A stretch of DNA of 64,000 nt from the NCBI GenBank assembly GCA_037577475.1, contig CM075186.1:31862334-31926333 (forward strand), written 5' to 3'. The notes under the pieces were generated by a model. That model did not search any database and was not told the DNA's origin. It saw nothing but the letters and a program-made list of their open reading frames with translations. The stretch is from Chaunax sp. Z400 (Eukaryota > Chordata > Actinopteri > Lophiiformes > Chaunacidae). This document shows, in pieces, positions 1 through 9,745 of this stretch. A program made the position numbers and the translations under genes. Numbering within the stretch: position 1 is the stretch's first letter; every line of letters begins with the position of its first letter.

Positions 1-1160
1 ATACTATTCATACTGTACATACTATTCATACTATTCATAACGTATATACTGTACATACTATACATACTGTACATACTATACATACTACTCATACTGTACA
101 TACTATTCGTACTATACATACTATTCGTACTATACATACTATTCATACTATACATACTATTCCTACTATACATACTATTCCTACTGTACATACTATACAT
201 ACTATTCATACTAGTCATACTGTACATACTACACATACTATTCATACTGTACATACTATACATACTATTCATACTATACATACTGTACATACTATTCATA
301 CTATACATACTGTACATACTATTTATACTATACATACTATTTATACTATACATACTATTTATACTATACATACTATTCATACTATACATACTATTCATAC
401 TGTACATACTATTCATACTGTACATACTATACATACTACTCATACTATACATACTATTCGTACTATACATACTGTACATACTGTACATACTATTCATACT
501 GTACATACTGTACATACTATTCATACTGTACATACTATTCATACTGTACATACTATACATACTATTCATACTGTACATACTATTCATACTGTACATACTA
601 TACATACTATTCATGCTATACATACTGTACATACTATACATACTATTCATACTGTTCATACTGTACATACTGTACATACTGTACATACTGTACATACTAT
701 TCATACTGTACATACTATACATACTATTCATACTGTACATACTATACATACTATACATACTGTACATACTATACATACTATTCATACTGTACATACTATA
801 CATACTATTCATACTGTACATACTATACATACTATTCATACTGTACATACTATACATACTATTCATACTGTACATACTATACATACTATTCATACTATTC
901 ATACTGTACATACTATACATACTATTCATACTGTACATACTATTTATACTATACATACTATACATTCTATACATACTATTCATACTGTACATACTGTACA
1001 TACTGTACATACTGTACATACTATTCATACTGTACATACTGTACATACTGTTCATACCGTACATACTATACATACTATTCATACTATTCATACTAAACAT
1101 ACTGTAGATACTATACATATTATTCATACTGTACATACTATACATATTATTCATACTGTA
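1..1160. repeat. 9-bp satellite array, left block (open at window edge)
   Basis: The sequence is a head-to-tail array of 9-bp units, chiefly ATACTATTC, ATACTGTAC and ATACTATAC, with scattered single-base variants (ATTCG, TTTATAC, ACTC). Much of 601-1060 is a regular three-unit cycle, i.e. a 27-bp higher-order unit. The array enters from the left edge and ends at 1160, where an exon-like fragment begins. Stretches around 601-660 (ATTCATGC variant followed by TGTTCATAC units) and 1080-1160 (CTGTAGATAC, then two CATATTATTC variants) recur in the same order near 8006-8360 and 9350-9700, so this is the same satellite as the larger block to the right. Open frames such as 613-1107 come from the 9-bp period and are not genes. 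Confidence 0.97.
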
Positions 1161-1202
1161 CACAGCATGTCCGTCGACCAGTAAGACCCTCTCCCCTTGT
1201 TG
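1160..1202 (+). pseudogene. Duplicated fragment of exon 2 and intron 2
   Basis: These 43 bp match 2259-2301 with one mismatch (T at 1168 against C at 2267). The copy holds the last 21 bases of exon 2, the same GTAAGA splice donor (1181-1186), and the first bases of intron 2, after which the two copies diverge. On its left it abuts the 9-bp satellite with no spacer. It is therefore a scrap of a second copy of the gene downstream, cut by the satellite. Too short to do anything itself; its value is as a breakpoint marker. Confidence 0.85.
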
Positions 1203-1328
1203 GCAAAGAGGAGAGCAGAAAGATTCAAAAGGAAGGAGCAAAGACTTGCGCAGAAAATGAAGAGAAAGGAAAAGAGAAAACAGGACAGAAGGAAGAGACA
1301 GGAAAGAGAAGCAGCGGGGGGGAAGTGA
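1203..1328 (+). pseudogene. Lys/Arg-rich open stretch, possible 3'-terminal exon remnant
   Basis: From GCA at 1203 to the TGA at 1326-1328 one frame is open for 41 codons and is very basic: about half of the residues are Lys or Arg (for example KRKEKRKQDRRKRQER), with Glu, Gln and Ala making up most of the rest, as in a charged helical C-terminal tail or nuclear localisation segment. It follows directly on the exon 2 fragment. I infer it may be the last exon of an upstream gene copy joined to exon 2 by an internal deletion. The alternative is a plain polypurine stretch, since purine-rich DNA gives Lys, Arg and Glu in any frame. No polyadenylation signal AATAAA follows. Confidence 0.35.
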
Positions 1329-1432
1329 TGGATTTGTTTATTTTTAGAACATAATTGTGTGCAGTGTGTTTATCTTATCTTTTTTGTTTGTGTGTGTCTT
1401 TTCTTTGTATGTGTATATTTGCTTTGCCTTTA
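1329..1432. other. T/GT-rich spacer, no gene seen
   Basis: About 100 bp of T-rich and TG-rich DNA with no coding potential that I can see. Near 1398-1432 it contains degenerate elements (TTTGCTTTGCC, TTTATATAATTTG) that look like the ancestor of the 31-bp minisatellite unit that follows. Confidence 0.6.
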
Positions 1433-1884
1433 TATAATTTGTGTGTTTTGCAGTGTGTTTTTATAATTTGTGTGTGTTTTGCAGTATGTTTTTATAATTT
1501 GTGTGTGTTTTGCAGTGTGTTTTTATAATTTGTGTGTGTTTTGCGGTGTGTTTTTATAATTTGTGTGTGTTTTGCGGTGTGTTTTTATAATTTGTGTGTG
1601 TTTTGCGGTGTGTTTTTATAATTTGTGTGTGTTTTGCGGTGTGTTTTTATAATTTGTGTGTGTTTTGCGGTGTGTTTTTATAATTTGTGTGTGTTTTGCG
1701 GTGTGTTTTTATAATTTGTGTGTGTTTTGCGGTGTGTTTTTATAATTTGTGTGTGTTTTGCGGTGTGTTTTTATAATTTGTGTGTGTTTTGCGGTGTGTT
1801 TTTATAATTTGTGTGTGTTTTGCGGTGTGTTTTTATAATTTGTGTGTGTTTTGCGGTGTGTTTTTATAATTTGTGTGTGTTTTG
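1433..1884. repeat. 31-bp GT-rich minisatellite, 14 copies
   Basis: The element TGCAGTGTG or TGCGGTGTG recurs at 1449, 1480, 1511, 1542 and every 31 bp up to 1852, 14 copies in all. Each unit is TGCGGTGTG, then TTTTTATAATTTG, then a short GT run. The first three copies carry TGCAG; the 11 from 1542 onward carry TGCGG and appear identical, so the right-hand part is freshly homogenised. Every unit carries a TATA-like TTTTATAATT; the last one lies about 25 bp before the ATG at 1892. Whether it acts as promoter DNA cannot be told from sequence. Confidence 0.95.
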
Positions 1885-1891
1885 GTCTGTC

Positions 1892-2031
1892 ATGGTGGCA
1901 GTGAAGGAGCGGCGGATGCGGGAGGGAGCAGAGTCGGTGAGGGGCATGGATAAGTGTTGCGTAGGTTTTGGGGTGCACGCCAGCAGGACCTATGCTTCAC
2001 TGTACGAAGCAACTGACCGGGAGAGCAGGAC
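1892..2031 (+). CDS. Exon 1 (N-terminus, FG-x-TY module)
   Basis: Begins with an ATG in good context (GTCATGG) right after the minisatellite and ends at a GTGAGT donor (2032). It encodes a basic start, then GMDKCCVGFGVHASRTYASL and YEATDRESR. A second in-frame ATG at 1946 could equally start the protein, just before the conserved-looking module. Instead of being the first exon it could be internal: an AG at 1900-1901 would serve as acceptor after the GT-rich tract. It ends with two bases of a codon that exon 2 completes as Thr. Confidence 0.7.
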
Positions 2032-2124
2032 GTGAGTATTGAGAAGTCATCATTTTTCAATTGTAAAAATTCACAGGTCAACTATGGAGAAAACACTCAT
2101 TCGGTTTGCCCTGTTTGTCCATAG

Positions 2125-2279
2125 GTACGTGCAGTGGGTGACGCGCCAGAAGCCACAGGCCGGGTCGCGGCTGAAGCAGCTGCAGGTGTACTTGGTCGGT
2201 CGCACCAACCAGGATGCAGCGGCCAGAGTTCCAGCGGCTACTCCGCCTGCCCGCCAGGACACAGCACGTCCGTCGACCA
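2125..2279 (+). CDS. Exon 2
   Basis: Bounded by an AG acceptor at 2123-2124 and a GTAAGA donor at 2280. It encodes TYVQWVTRQKPQAGSRLKQL and goes on to VYLVGRTNQ, then an Ala/Pro/Thr-rich stretch. The first part completes the module begun in exon 1 (TY...YVQWV). Its last 21 bases, with the donor and the start of intron 2, are copied at 1160-1202. Intron 1 is 93 bp. The exon ends in phase with exon 3, one base left over. Confidence 0.75.
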
Positions 2280-2369
2280 GTAAGACCCTCTCCCCTTGTT
2301 GTGTAGGCGTCTCACGAGTCCTGTTAAAAGTGCAAATGTCATACAGTCCTACATTCACTTCTTGTGCAG

Positions 2370-2435
2370 GCGCTGCATCCGGTGACCTGACGGACGACGT
2401 CCTCGTCGCCGCTGCTGTGGAGGTCGACTCTCAGC
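2370..2435 (+). CDS. Exon 3 (short acidic exon)
   Basis: A 66-bp exon between CTTGTGCAG (acceptor, AG at 2368-2369) and GTGAGT (donor at 2436). It encodes AASGDLTDDVLVAAAVEVDS with a following Gln. The phase carried over from exon 2 and into exon 4 is consistent, which supports an exon this short. Intron 2 is 90 bp. Confidence 0.7.
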
Positions 2436-2483
2436 GTGAGTGCATTTTGGTTTTTTGTACGCCATGTCCTGTCAGTCGTTCAA

Positions 2484-2526
2484 CTGGCTGGCTGGCTGAC
2501 TGACTGACTGACTGACTGACTGGCTG
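2484..2526. repeat. CTGG/CTGA tetranucleotide microsatellite in intron 3
   Basis: Three CTGG steps, six CTGA steps and a closing CTGG lie in intron 3, ending about 10 bp before its AG acceptor. The tract crowds the branch-point region of a 101-bp intron, so length changes here could affect splicing in intact copies of the gene. Confidence 0.9.
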
Positions 2527-2536
2527 AAATTTGCAG

Positions 2537-2631
2537 TTGCCAGGGATGCCGCAGCACCTGTCGCCCGCCCAGGACCTTCAGGACCCCCTCCCCCCAAACA
2601 GCTCGCGCAGCCCACCTCCACCGGTGCAGAG
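2537..2631 (+). CDS. Exon 4 (proline-rich linker)
   Basis: Lies between TTTGCAG (AG 2535-2536) and GTGAGA (2632). Encodes ARDAAAPVARPGPSGPPPPK and a short Gln/Ser/Thr-rich end. It reads as an unstructured linker between the N-terminal module and the zinc ribbon. It ends exactly on a codon boundary, as exon 5 requires. Confidence 0.7.
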
Positions 2632-2712
2632 GTGAGATATAATTTTCTAGTAATAAGCAAAATGATATTAGTACTTAAAATAGTACTGACGGATGCGATG
2701 TGAACGTTGCAG

Positions 2713-3155
2713 CTGCTGCCCAAGAAGTGGAGGAAGGCGCTGCCGGTGGAGCAGCAGGACTGGCTGGGCCGAGCTCTCTTCACCAGAGGTGTGGGAGGAC
2801 ATCCCGTCCTCGTCAGTGACCTCCATCTCTGGTGGTCCCCCCCAGGAGACCGGCCCCTGTACGCGCAGCCCCCTGCCTCGTGCCATCCCTTTTTTCACAC
2901 ACGCTTCTTCCTGTGGGCGCCCTACAGGATGTGGGCGTGCAGGTTTGTGTGCAAGGGATGTGGCCACAAACTCACAGGGGCTGGTCTGTACAAGACGGTG
3001 CGGAGGGTCCTGGACATGACAGGCTGGTACTTCATGGGCACGGAGTACCTGGAATGCCTGTCATGTAAGCGCAAGGTTGCTGCCTGGTCCCAGGATATCA
3101 TGGACCAGCTGGACCTGGGGCACCAGATGCAGTTTCCTGCCATCCTGACCTACAA
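2713..3155 (+). CDS. Exon 5 (zinc ribbon, DUF6729-like)
   Basis: The longest clearly internal exon (443 bp), from AG 2711-2712 to a GTAAGC donor at 3156. It opens LLPKKWRKALPVEQQDWLGR and continues through an aromatic stretch FHTRFFLWAPYRMWACRFVC. Cys 232 and 235 (FVCKGCG) and Cys 267 and 270 (LECLSCK) form two CxxC knuckles about 31 residues apart, the layout of a zinc ribbon. Between them lies LYKTVRRVLDMTGWYF. From memory this is the core of DUF6729 in fish proteins. A zinc-binding, probably nucleic-acid-binding role is inference from the fold type. Confidence 0.8.
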
Positions 3156-3248
3156 GTAAGCAGAAATAAGAAGGCTTGTGTATTTATTTATTCATTCAAT
3201 TATTTACTGCAGCATAGCACACGATTGACCTCTTCACCACACACTCGG

Positions 3249-3567
3249 GTTGTCCTGCGACAAGGCGGTGGTGGGGCATTTGAGGGAGCGCACTTTGGGC
3301 AAAAGTGCGGCTTGCCTCAGAAAAACCTTGAGGGACCAGCACAGCTCAGAGTGGGCGGGGCGCGTCATCCGCTACCTCTCTGTGTTGGAGTTGCTCGGCG
3401 TCACGGAACAGCAGGACCTGCAGCAGCTGCCAAAGATGCCACCAGTGCCCTCTGCGTCCTGGCTGCTCTCCGTGTACGTGCGGGACGCCCTCGCCCGCCT
3501 GCCGGAGACCAAGGCCAGGCTTACCTCGGTGTTTGGCAGCATTTTGAAGCTGGACTCCACCAAGAAG
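3249..3567 (+). CDS. Exon 6, with mutated 3' splice site
   Basis: The open frame from 3249 encodes LSCDKAVVGHLRERTLGKSA and on to KLDSTKK, ending at a GTGAGC donor (3568). Joining exon 5 to base 3249 gives TYK-LSCDKAV in frame and a 93-bp intron like its neighbours, but the two bases before it are GG, not AG. The nearest real AGs upstream fail: at 3211-3212 the frame meets TGA at 3226, and at 3216-3217 the frame shifts. I read this as an acceptor AG to GG mutation. Alternatives are a sequencing error or a non-canonical site. The exon is helical and charged with no motif that I recognise. Confidence 0.7.
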
Positions 3568-3694
3568 GTGAGCTGTGATTAGGAAGATGCACGCATTTCT
3601 ATGGATTGTGCTCTCAGTGTGTCCGACAATGTTTACTATTTGAAAGTATAATCGGTGTGTGACGTGACAATGTTCTTCACTGTGTCTCATGCAG

Positions 3695-3919
3695 ATGACC
3701 AAGAAACTGGCCGGTAAGGCCGCTGGGACAGCAGGATGGGTGACCAACGTGGGCAACGAGTACGGGCAGGTGCTCATCTCCGTCCTCACCGCCTGCGAGG
3801 GGGATGGACTGGTAGCCATGGCGCAGGGGCTCATGCGGCGCTACAGGGAGGCCAGGGTGGCACCCCCTCAGGTGCTCTACGTGGACCGGGACTGCTGCAC
3901 TCGCAACCACCAGCCCAAG
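3695..3919 (+). CDS. Exon 7 (first acidic motif, YVDRDCC)
   Basis: From AG 3693-3694 to the donor GTACCG (3920); 75 whole codons. Encodes MTKKLAGKAAGTAGWVTNVG, then NEYGQVLISVL, and ends APPQVLYVDRDCCTRNHQPK. A hydrophobic strand running into Asp (VLYVD, Asp 470) is what strand 1 of an RNase H-like nuclease or transposase core looks like. The in-frame Met at its start is a codon within the exon, not a start signal. Confidence 0.75.
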
Positions 3920-4004
3920 GTACCGTGGCGTCTCTCACACACAGACACACTGCTGACTGCAGCTGCCATTTAAAACGACTGACCGATTGATGATTCGTTG
4001 TTAG

Positions 4005-4475
4005 GTCGGGCTGATGTTTGGTGAGTGGGACCAGCTGATGGTCCGCCTGGATGTGTGGCACCTCTTGCGACGCTTCGCGAGGGGCGTCACCACCGACGCC
4101 AACCTGCTGTACGGCCCCTTCATGTCCCGCCTGTCCACTGCCATCTTTGAGTGGGACGGGGAGGATGTGGAGCGGCTGAAGAGGGCAAAGCAGTCCCAGA
4201 TGGGGACGGGTGCCATCGTCCACCTGACCATTCCTGAGATGGCTCCTCACTGCCGGCGGCGGATCAGGGCGCAGCCAGAAGCCGACCGTCTGATCCAGGA
4301 GGTGCTGGATCACTTCTGGAATGCTGTGGACACCATGGGGGTCCCGCTGATTGACCGCGCCAGGATGGGGGAGATCTGGATGACCCAGCGTCGCCACCTC
4401 CACTGCATCCAGGACCCAGAGGGAGTGCAGCTCTACACGAAGACGGGGGAGGTGACCAGGGGAGGGGTCAAGCTA
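4005..4475 (+). CDS. Exon 8, truncated by satellite
   Basis: Starts after GTTGTTAG (AG 4003-4004) with VGLMFGEWDQLMVRLDVWHL and keeps a good open frame to GGVKL at 4461-4475. LDVWHLLRRF carries Asp 497 and a Trp-His pair; downstream are PFMSRLSTAIFEWDGEDVER, HCRRRIR and MTQRRHLHCIQDPEGVQLYT. The next codons (CAT GTA TTC ATA CTA) are already 9-bp satellite, and the frame continues for some 86 Tyr-Ile-Leu/Phe-Ile-Leu codons to TAA at 4734-4736. Related fish proteins, as I remember them, go on with a conserved region after this point, so the third catalytic residue and the C-terminus are missing. Confidence 0.8.
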
Positions 4476-7089
4476 CATGTATTCATACTATACATACTGT
4501 ACATACTATACATACTATTCATACTGTACATACTATACATACTATTCATACTGTACATACAATACATACTATTCATACTGTACATACTATACATACTGTT
4601 CATACTATACATACTGTTCATACTGTACATACTATACATACTATTCATACTATTCATACTGTACATACTTTACATACTATTCATACTGTACATACTATAC
4701 ATACTATTCATACTATACATACTATTCATACTGTAAATACTATTCATACTATTCATACTGTAAATACTATTCATACTGTACATACTATTCATACTGTACA
4801 TACTATTCATACTGTACATACTATACATACTATTCATACTATTCATACTATACATACTATTCATACTGTACATACTATACATACTATTCATACTATACAT
4901 ACTATTCATACTATACATACTATTTATACTATTCATACTATACATACTATTTATACTATACATACTATTCATACTATACATACTATTTATACTATTCATA
5001 CTATACATACTATTTATACTATACATACTATACATACTATTTATACTATACATACTATTCATACTATACATACTATACATACTATTCATACTGTACATAC
5101 TATACATACTATTCATACTGTACATACTATACATACTATTCATACTATACATACTATTCATACTATTCATACTATACATACTATTCATACTATTCATACT
5201 GTACATACTATTCATACTGTACATACTTTACATACTATTCATACTGTACATACTATACATACTTTTATACTGTACATACTATACATACTATTCATACTGT
5301 ACATACTGTACATACTGTGCATACTATACATACTATACATACTATACATACTAAACATACTGTTTATTCTATACATACGATTCATACTAAACATACTGTT
5401 TATTCTATACATACTATTCATACTGTACATACTATACATACTATTCATACTGTACATACTATTCATACTATACATACTATACATACTATTTATACTATAC
5501 ATACTATTCATACTGTACATACTATACATACTACTCATACTATACATACTATTCATACTATACATACTATTCACACTGTACAAACTATACATACTATTCA
5601 CACTGTACATACTATACATACTATTCATACTGTACATACTATTCATACTGTACATACTATACATACTATTCATACTATACATACTATTCATACTGTACAT
5701 ACTAAACATACTAAACATACTATTCATACTGTACATCCTATTCATACTATTCATACTATACATACTATACATACTGTACATACTGTACATACTATTCATA
5801 CTATTCATACTATACATATTATACATACTATTCATACTGTACATACTATTCCTACTATACATACTATTCATACTAAACATACTGTTTATTCTATACATAC
5901 TATTCATACTGTACATACTATACATACTATTCATACTACTCATACTATTCATACTGTACATACTATACATACTATACATACTATTCATACTATACATACT
6001 ATTCAAACTAAACATACTGTTTATACTATACATACTATTCATACTGTACATACTATACATACTATACATACTATTCATACTATACATACATATACATAAT
6101 ATTTTTTACTAAACATACTATTTATACTATACATACTATTCATTCTATACATACTATTCATACTATACATACTATACATACTATTCATACTATACATACT
6201 ATACATACTATTATTTCTACACATACTACTACTATACATACTATTCATACTATACATACTATTTTTTACTTTACATACTATACATACTATTCATACTATA
6301 CATACTATTCATTCTATACATACTACTACTATTCATACTATACATATTATACATACTATTCATTCTACACATACTACTACTATACATACTATTCATACTA
6401 TACATACTATTTTTACTATACATACTATACATATAAATTCTATACATACTATGCATACCATGCATACCATACATACTATTCATACTATACATACTATTCA
6501 TTCTACACATACTACTACTATACATACTATTCATACTATACATACTATACATACTATTCATACTATACATACTCTTCATACTATACATATGAATTCTATA
6601 CATACTATGCATACCATGCATACCATACATACTATTCATACTATACATACTATTTTTACTATACATACTATACATACTATTCATACTGTACATACTATTC
6701 ATACTATACATACTATACATACTATTCATACTGTACATACTATTCCTACTATACATACTATACGTACTATGCATACTATTCATACTGTACATACTATACA
6801 TACTATTCATACTATACATACTATTCCTACTATACATACTATTCATACTGTACATACACTACATACTATTCATACTATGCATACTATTCATACTACACAT
6901 ACTAGTCATACTGTACATACTATACATACTATTCAAACTGTACATACTATACATACTATTCATACTATACATACTGTACATACTATTCATACTATACATA
7001 CTGTACATACTATTTATACTATACATACTATTTATACTATACATACTATTTATACTATACATACTATTCATACTGTACATACTATTCAT

Positions 7090-8420
7090 ACTATTCATAA
7101 TGTACATACTATACATACTATTCATACTGTACATACTGTACATACTATTTATACTAAACATACTACACATACTATTTATACTGTACATACTATTTATACT
7201 ATACATACTACACATACTATTTATACTATACATACTATTTATACTATACATACTGTACATACTGTACATACTATTCATACTATTCATAATGTACATACTG
7301 TACATACTATTTATACTATACATACTACACATACTATTTATACTATACATACTATTTATACTATACATACTGTACATACTGTACATACTATTCATACTAT
7401 TCATAATGTACATACTGTACATACTATTCATACTGTACATACTATACATACTATTCATTCTACACATACTACTACTATACATACTATTCATACTATACAT
7501 ATAAATTCTATTCATACTATGCATACTATTCATACTACACATACTATTCATACTGTACATACTATACATACTATTCATACTATACATACTATACATACTA
7601 TTCATACTATACATACTGTACATACTATTCATACTATACATACTGTACATACTATTTATACTATACATACTACACATACTATTTATACTATACATACTAT
7701 TTATACTATACATACTATTCATACTGTACATACTATTCATACTATTCATAATGTACATGCTGTACATACTATTCATACTGTACATACTATACATACTACT
7801 CATACTATACATACTATTCGTACTATACATACTATACATACTATTCATAGTATTCATACTGTACATACTATTCATACTATTCATACTGTACATACTATTC
7901 ATACTATACATACTGTACATACTATTCATACTATTCATACTGTACATACTATTCATACTATACATACTATTCATACTGTACATACTATTCATACTGTACA
8001 TACTATACATACTATTCATGCTATACATACTGTACATACTATACATACTGTTCATACTGTTCATACTGTTCATACTGTTCATACTATTCATACTATACAT
8101 ACTATACATACTGTACATACTGTACATACTATTCATACTGTACATACTATACATACTGTACATACTGTACATACTATTCATACTGTACATACTATACATA
8201 CTATTCATACTGTACATACTATACATACTATTCATACTGTACATACTATTCATACTATACATACTATTCATACTAAACATACTGTATATACTACACATAC
8301 TATTCATACTGTAGATACTATACATATTATTCATACTGTACATACTATACATATTATTCATACTGTACATACTATACATACTATACATACTGTACATACT
8401 ATACATACTATACATACTGT
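7090..8420. repeat. 1.33-kb module, copy a
   Basis: Module of the 9-bp array that begins around CATAATGTACATAC and ends around the TGTACCTAC variant (about 8420). It matches 8420-9745 at an offset of 1319-1344 bp: CATAATGTACATGC at 7747 and 9091, the ATTCATAGTATTC variant at 7850 and 9190, and CTGTAGATAC near 8311 and 9637. A ~117-bp (13 x 9) duplication lies inside it (about 7265 against 7382). Confidence 0.8.
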
Positions 8421-9745
8421 ACCTACTATACATACTATTTATACTATACATACTATTTATACTATACATACTATTTATACTATACATACTATTCATACTA
8501 TACATACTATTCATACTGTACATACTATACATACTATTTATACTATACATACTATTTATACTATACATACTGTACATACTGTACATACTATTCATACTAT
8601 TCATAATGTACATACTGTACATACTATTTATACTATACATACTACACATACTATTTATACTATACATACTATTTATACTATACATACTGTACATACTGTA
8701 CATACTATTCATACTATTCATAATGTACATACTGTACATACTATTCATACTGTACATACTATACATACTATTCATTCTACACATACTACTACTATACATA
8801 CTATTCATACTATACATACTATTTTTACTATACATACTATACATATAAATTCTATTCATACTATGCATACTATTCATACTACACATACTATTCATACTGT
8901 ACATACTATACATACTATTCATACTATACATACTATACATACTATTCATACTATACATACTGTACATACTATTCATACTATACATACTGTACATACTATT
9001 TATACTATACATACTACACATACTATTTATACTATACATACTATTTATACTATACATACTATTCATACTGTACATACTATTCATACTATTCATAATGTAC
9101 ATGCTGTACATACTATTCATACTGTACATACTATACATACTACTCATACTATACATACTATTCGTACTATACATACTATACATACTATTCATAGTATTCA
9201 TACTGTACATACTATTCATACTATTCATACTGTACATACTATTCATACTATACATACTGTACATACTATTCATACTATTCATACTGTACATACTATTCAT
9301 ACTATACATACTATTCATACTGTACATACTATTCATACTGTACATACTATACATACTATTCATGCTATACATACTGTACATACTATACATACTGTTCATA
9401 CTGTTCATACTATTCATACTATACATACTATACATACTGTACATACTGTACATACTATTCATACTGTACATACTATACATACTGTACATACTGTACATAC
9501 TATTCATACTGTACATACTATACATACTATTCATACTGTACATACTATACATACTATTCATACTGTACATACTATTCATACTATACATACTATTCATACT
9601 AAACATACTGTATATACTACACATACTATTCATACTGTAGATACTATACATATTATTCATACTGTACATACTATACATATTATTCATACTGTACATACTA
9701 TACATACTATACATACTGTACATACTATACATACTATACATACTG
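8420..9745. repeat. 1.33-kb module, copy b
   Basis: Tandem partner of 7090-8420. It has an extra ATTTTTACTATACATACT element before its ATATAAATTC (8842) and is 18 bp shorter near 9400, where two TGTTCATAC units are missing. In the second 5.6-kb unit only one equivalent exists, at about 12900-13850. Confidence 0.8.

Larger units (their letters stand above)
1892..4475 (+). pseudogene. Eight-exon gene remnant: zinc-ribbon plus transposase-like protein, 3'-truncated
   Basis: Eight segments join in one continuous phase to 638 codons without a stop, seven introns being 81-127 bp long. Layout of the predicted protein: basic N-terminus; a short module at about 18-67 with FGVHASRTYASLYE and YVQWV, recalling the FGK-x-TY-x-YV repeats found beside nucleases; an acidic DLTDD stretch (about 104-108); a Pro-rich linker (about 130-145); a zinc ribbon with Cys 232, 235, 267 and 270; then YVDRDCC (Asp 470) and LDVWHLLRRF (Asp 497), which look like the first acidic residues of an RNase H-like transposase fold. 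From memory this matches a multi-copy family of fish proteins containing DUF6729; not checked. Two lesions argue for a dead copy: the acceptor of intron 5 reads GG (3247-3248), and exon 8 runs into satellite at 4476, before the C-terminal third expected of the family. Start chosen at ATG 1892 (G at -3 and +4); ATG 1946 is an alternative. Confidence 0.8.

Noticed and set aside
2039..2503. 154-residue ORF spanning exons 2 and 3 as one exon
   Set aside because: It reads through intron 1's end and intron 2. The GT...AG boundaries with matching phases give a better model, although the tail of intron 1 and all of intron 2 happen to be open.
3225..3578. Alternative plus-strand frame over exon 6 (117 residues), reachable through the AG at 3216-3217
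   Set aside because: It shifts the frame relative to exon 7 and yields a Gly/Arg/Pro-rich shadow, whereas the 3249-3567 frame joins both neighbours in phase.
3346..4403. Minus-strand ORFs of up to 190 residues opposite exons 6 to 8
   Set aside because: Shadows of GC-rich coding DNA: they cross introns and splice sites of the plus-strand gene and have no recognisable motif.
4014..4736. 240-residue ORF read as a complete gene
   Set aside because: Its first ~154 codons are exon 8 of the spliced gene and its last ~86 are 9-bp satellite. The Met at 4014 is an internal codon, with the exon starting at the acceptor at 4003-4004.
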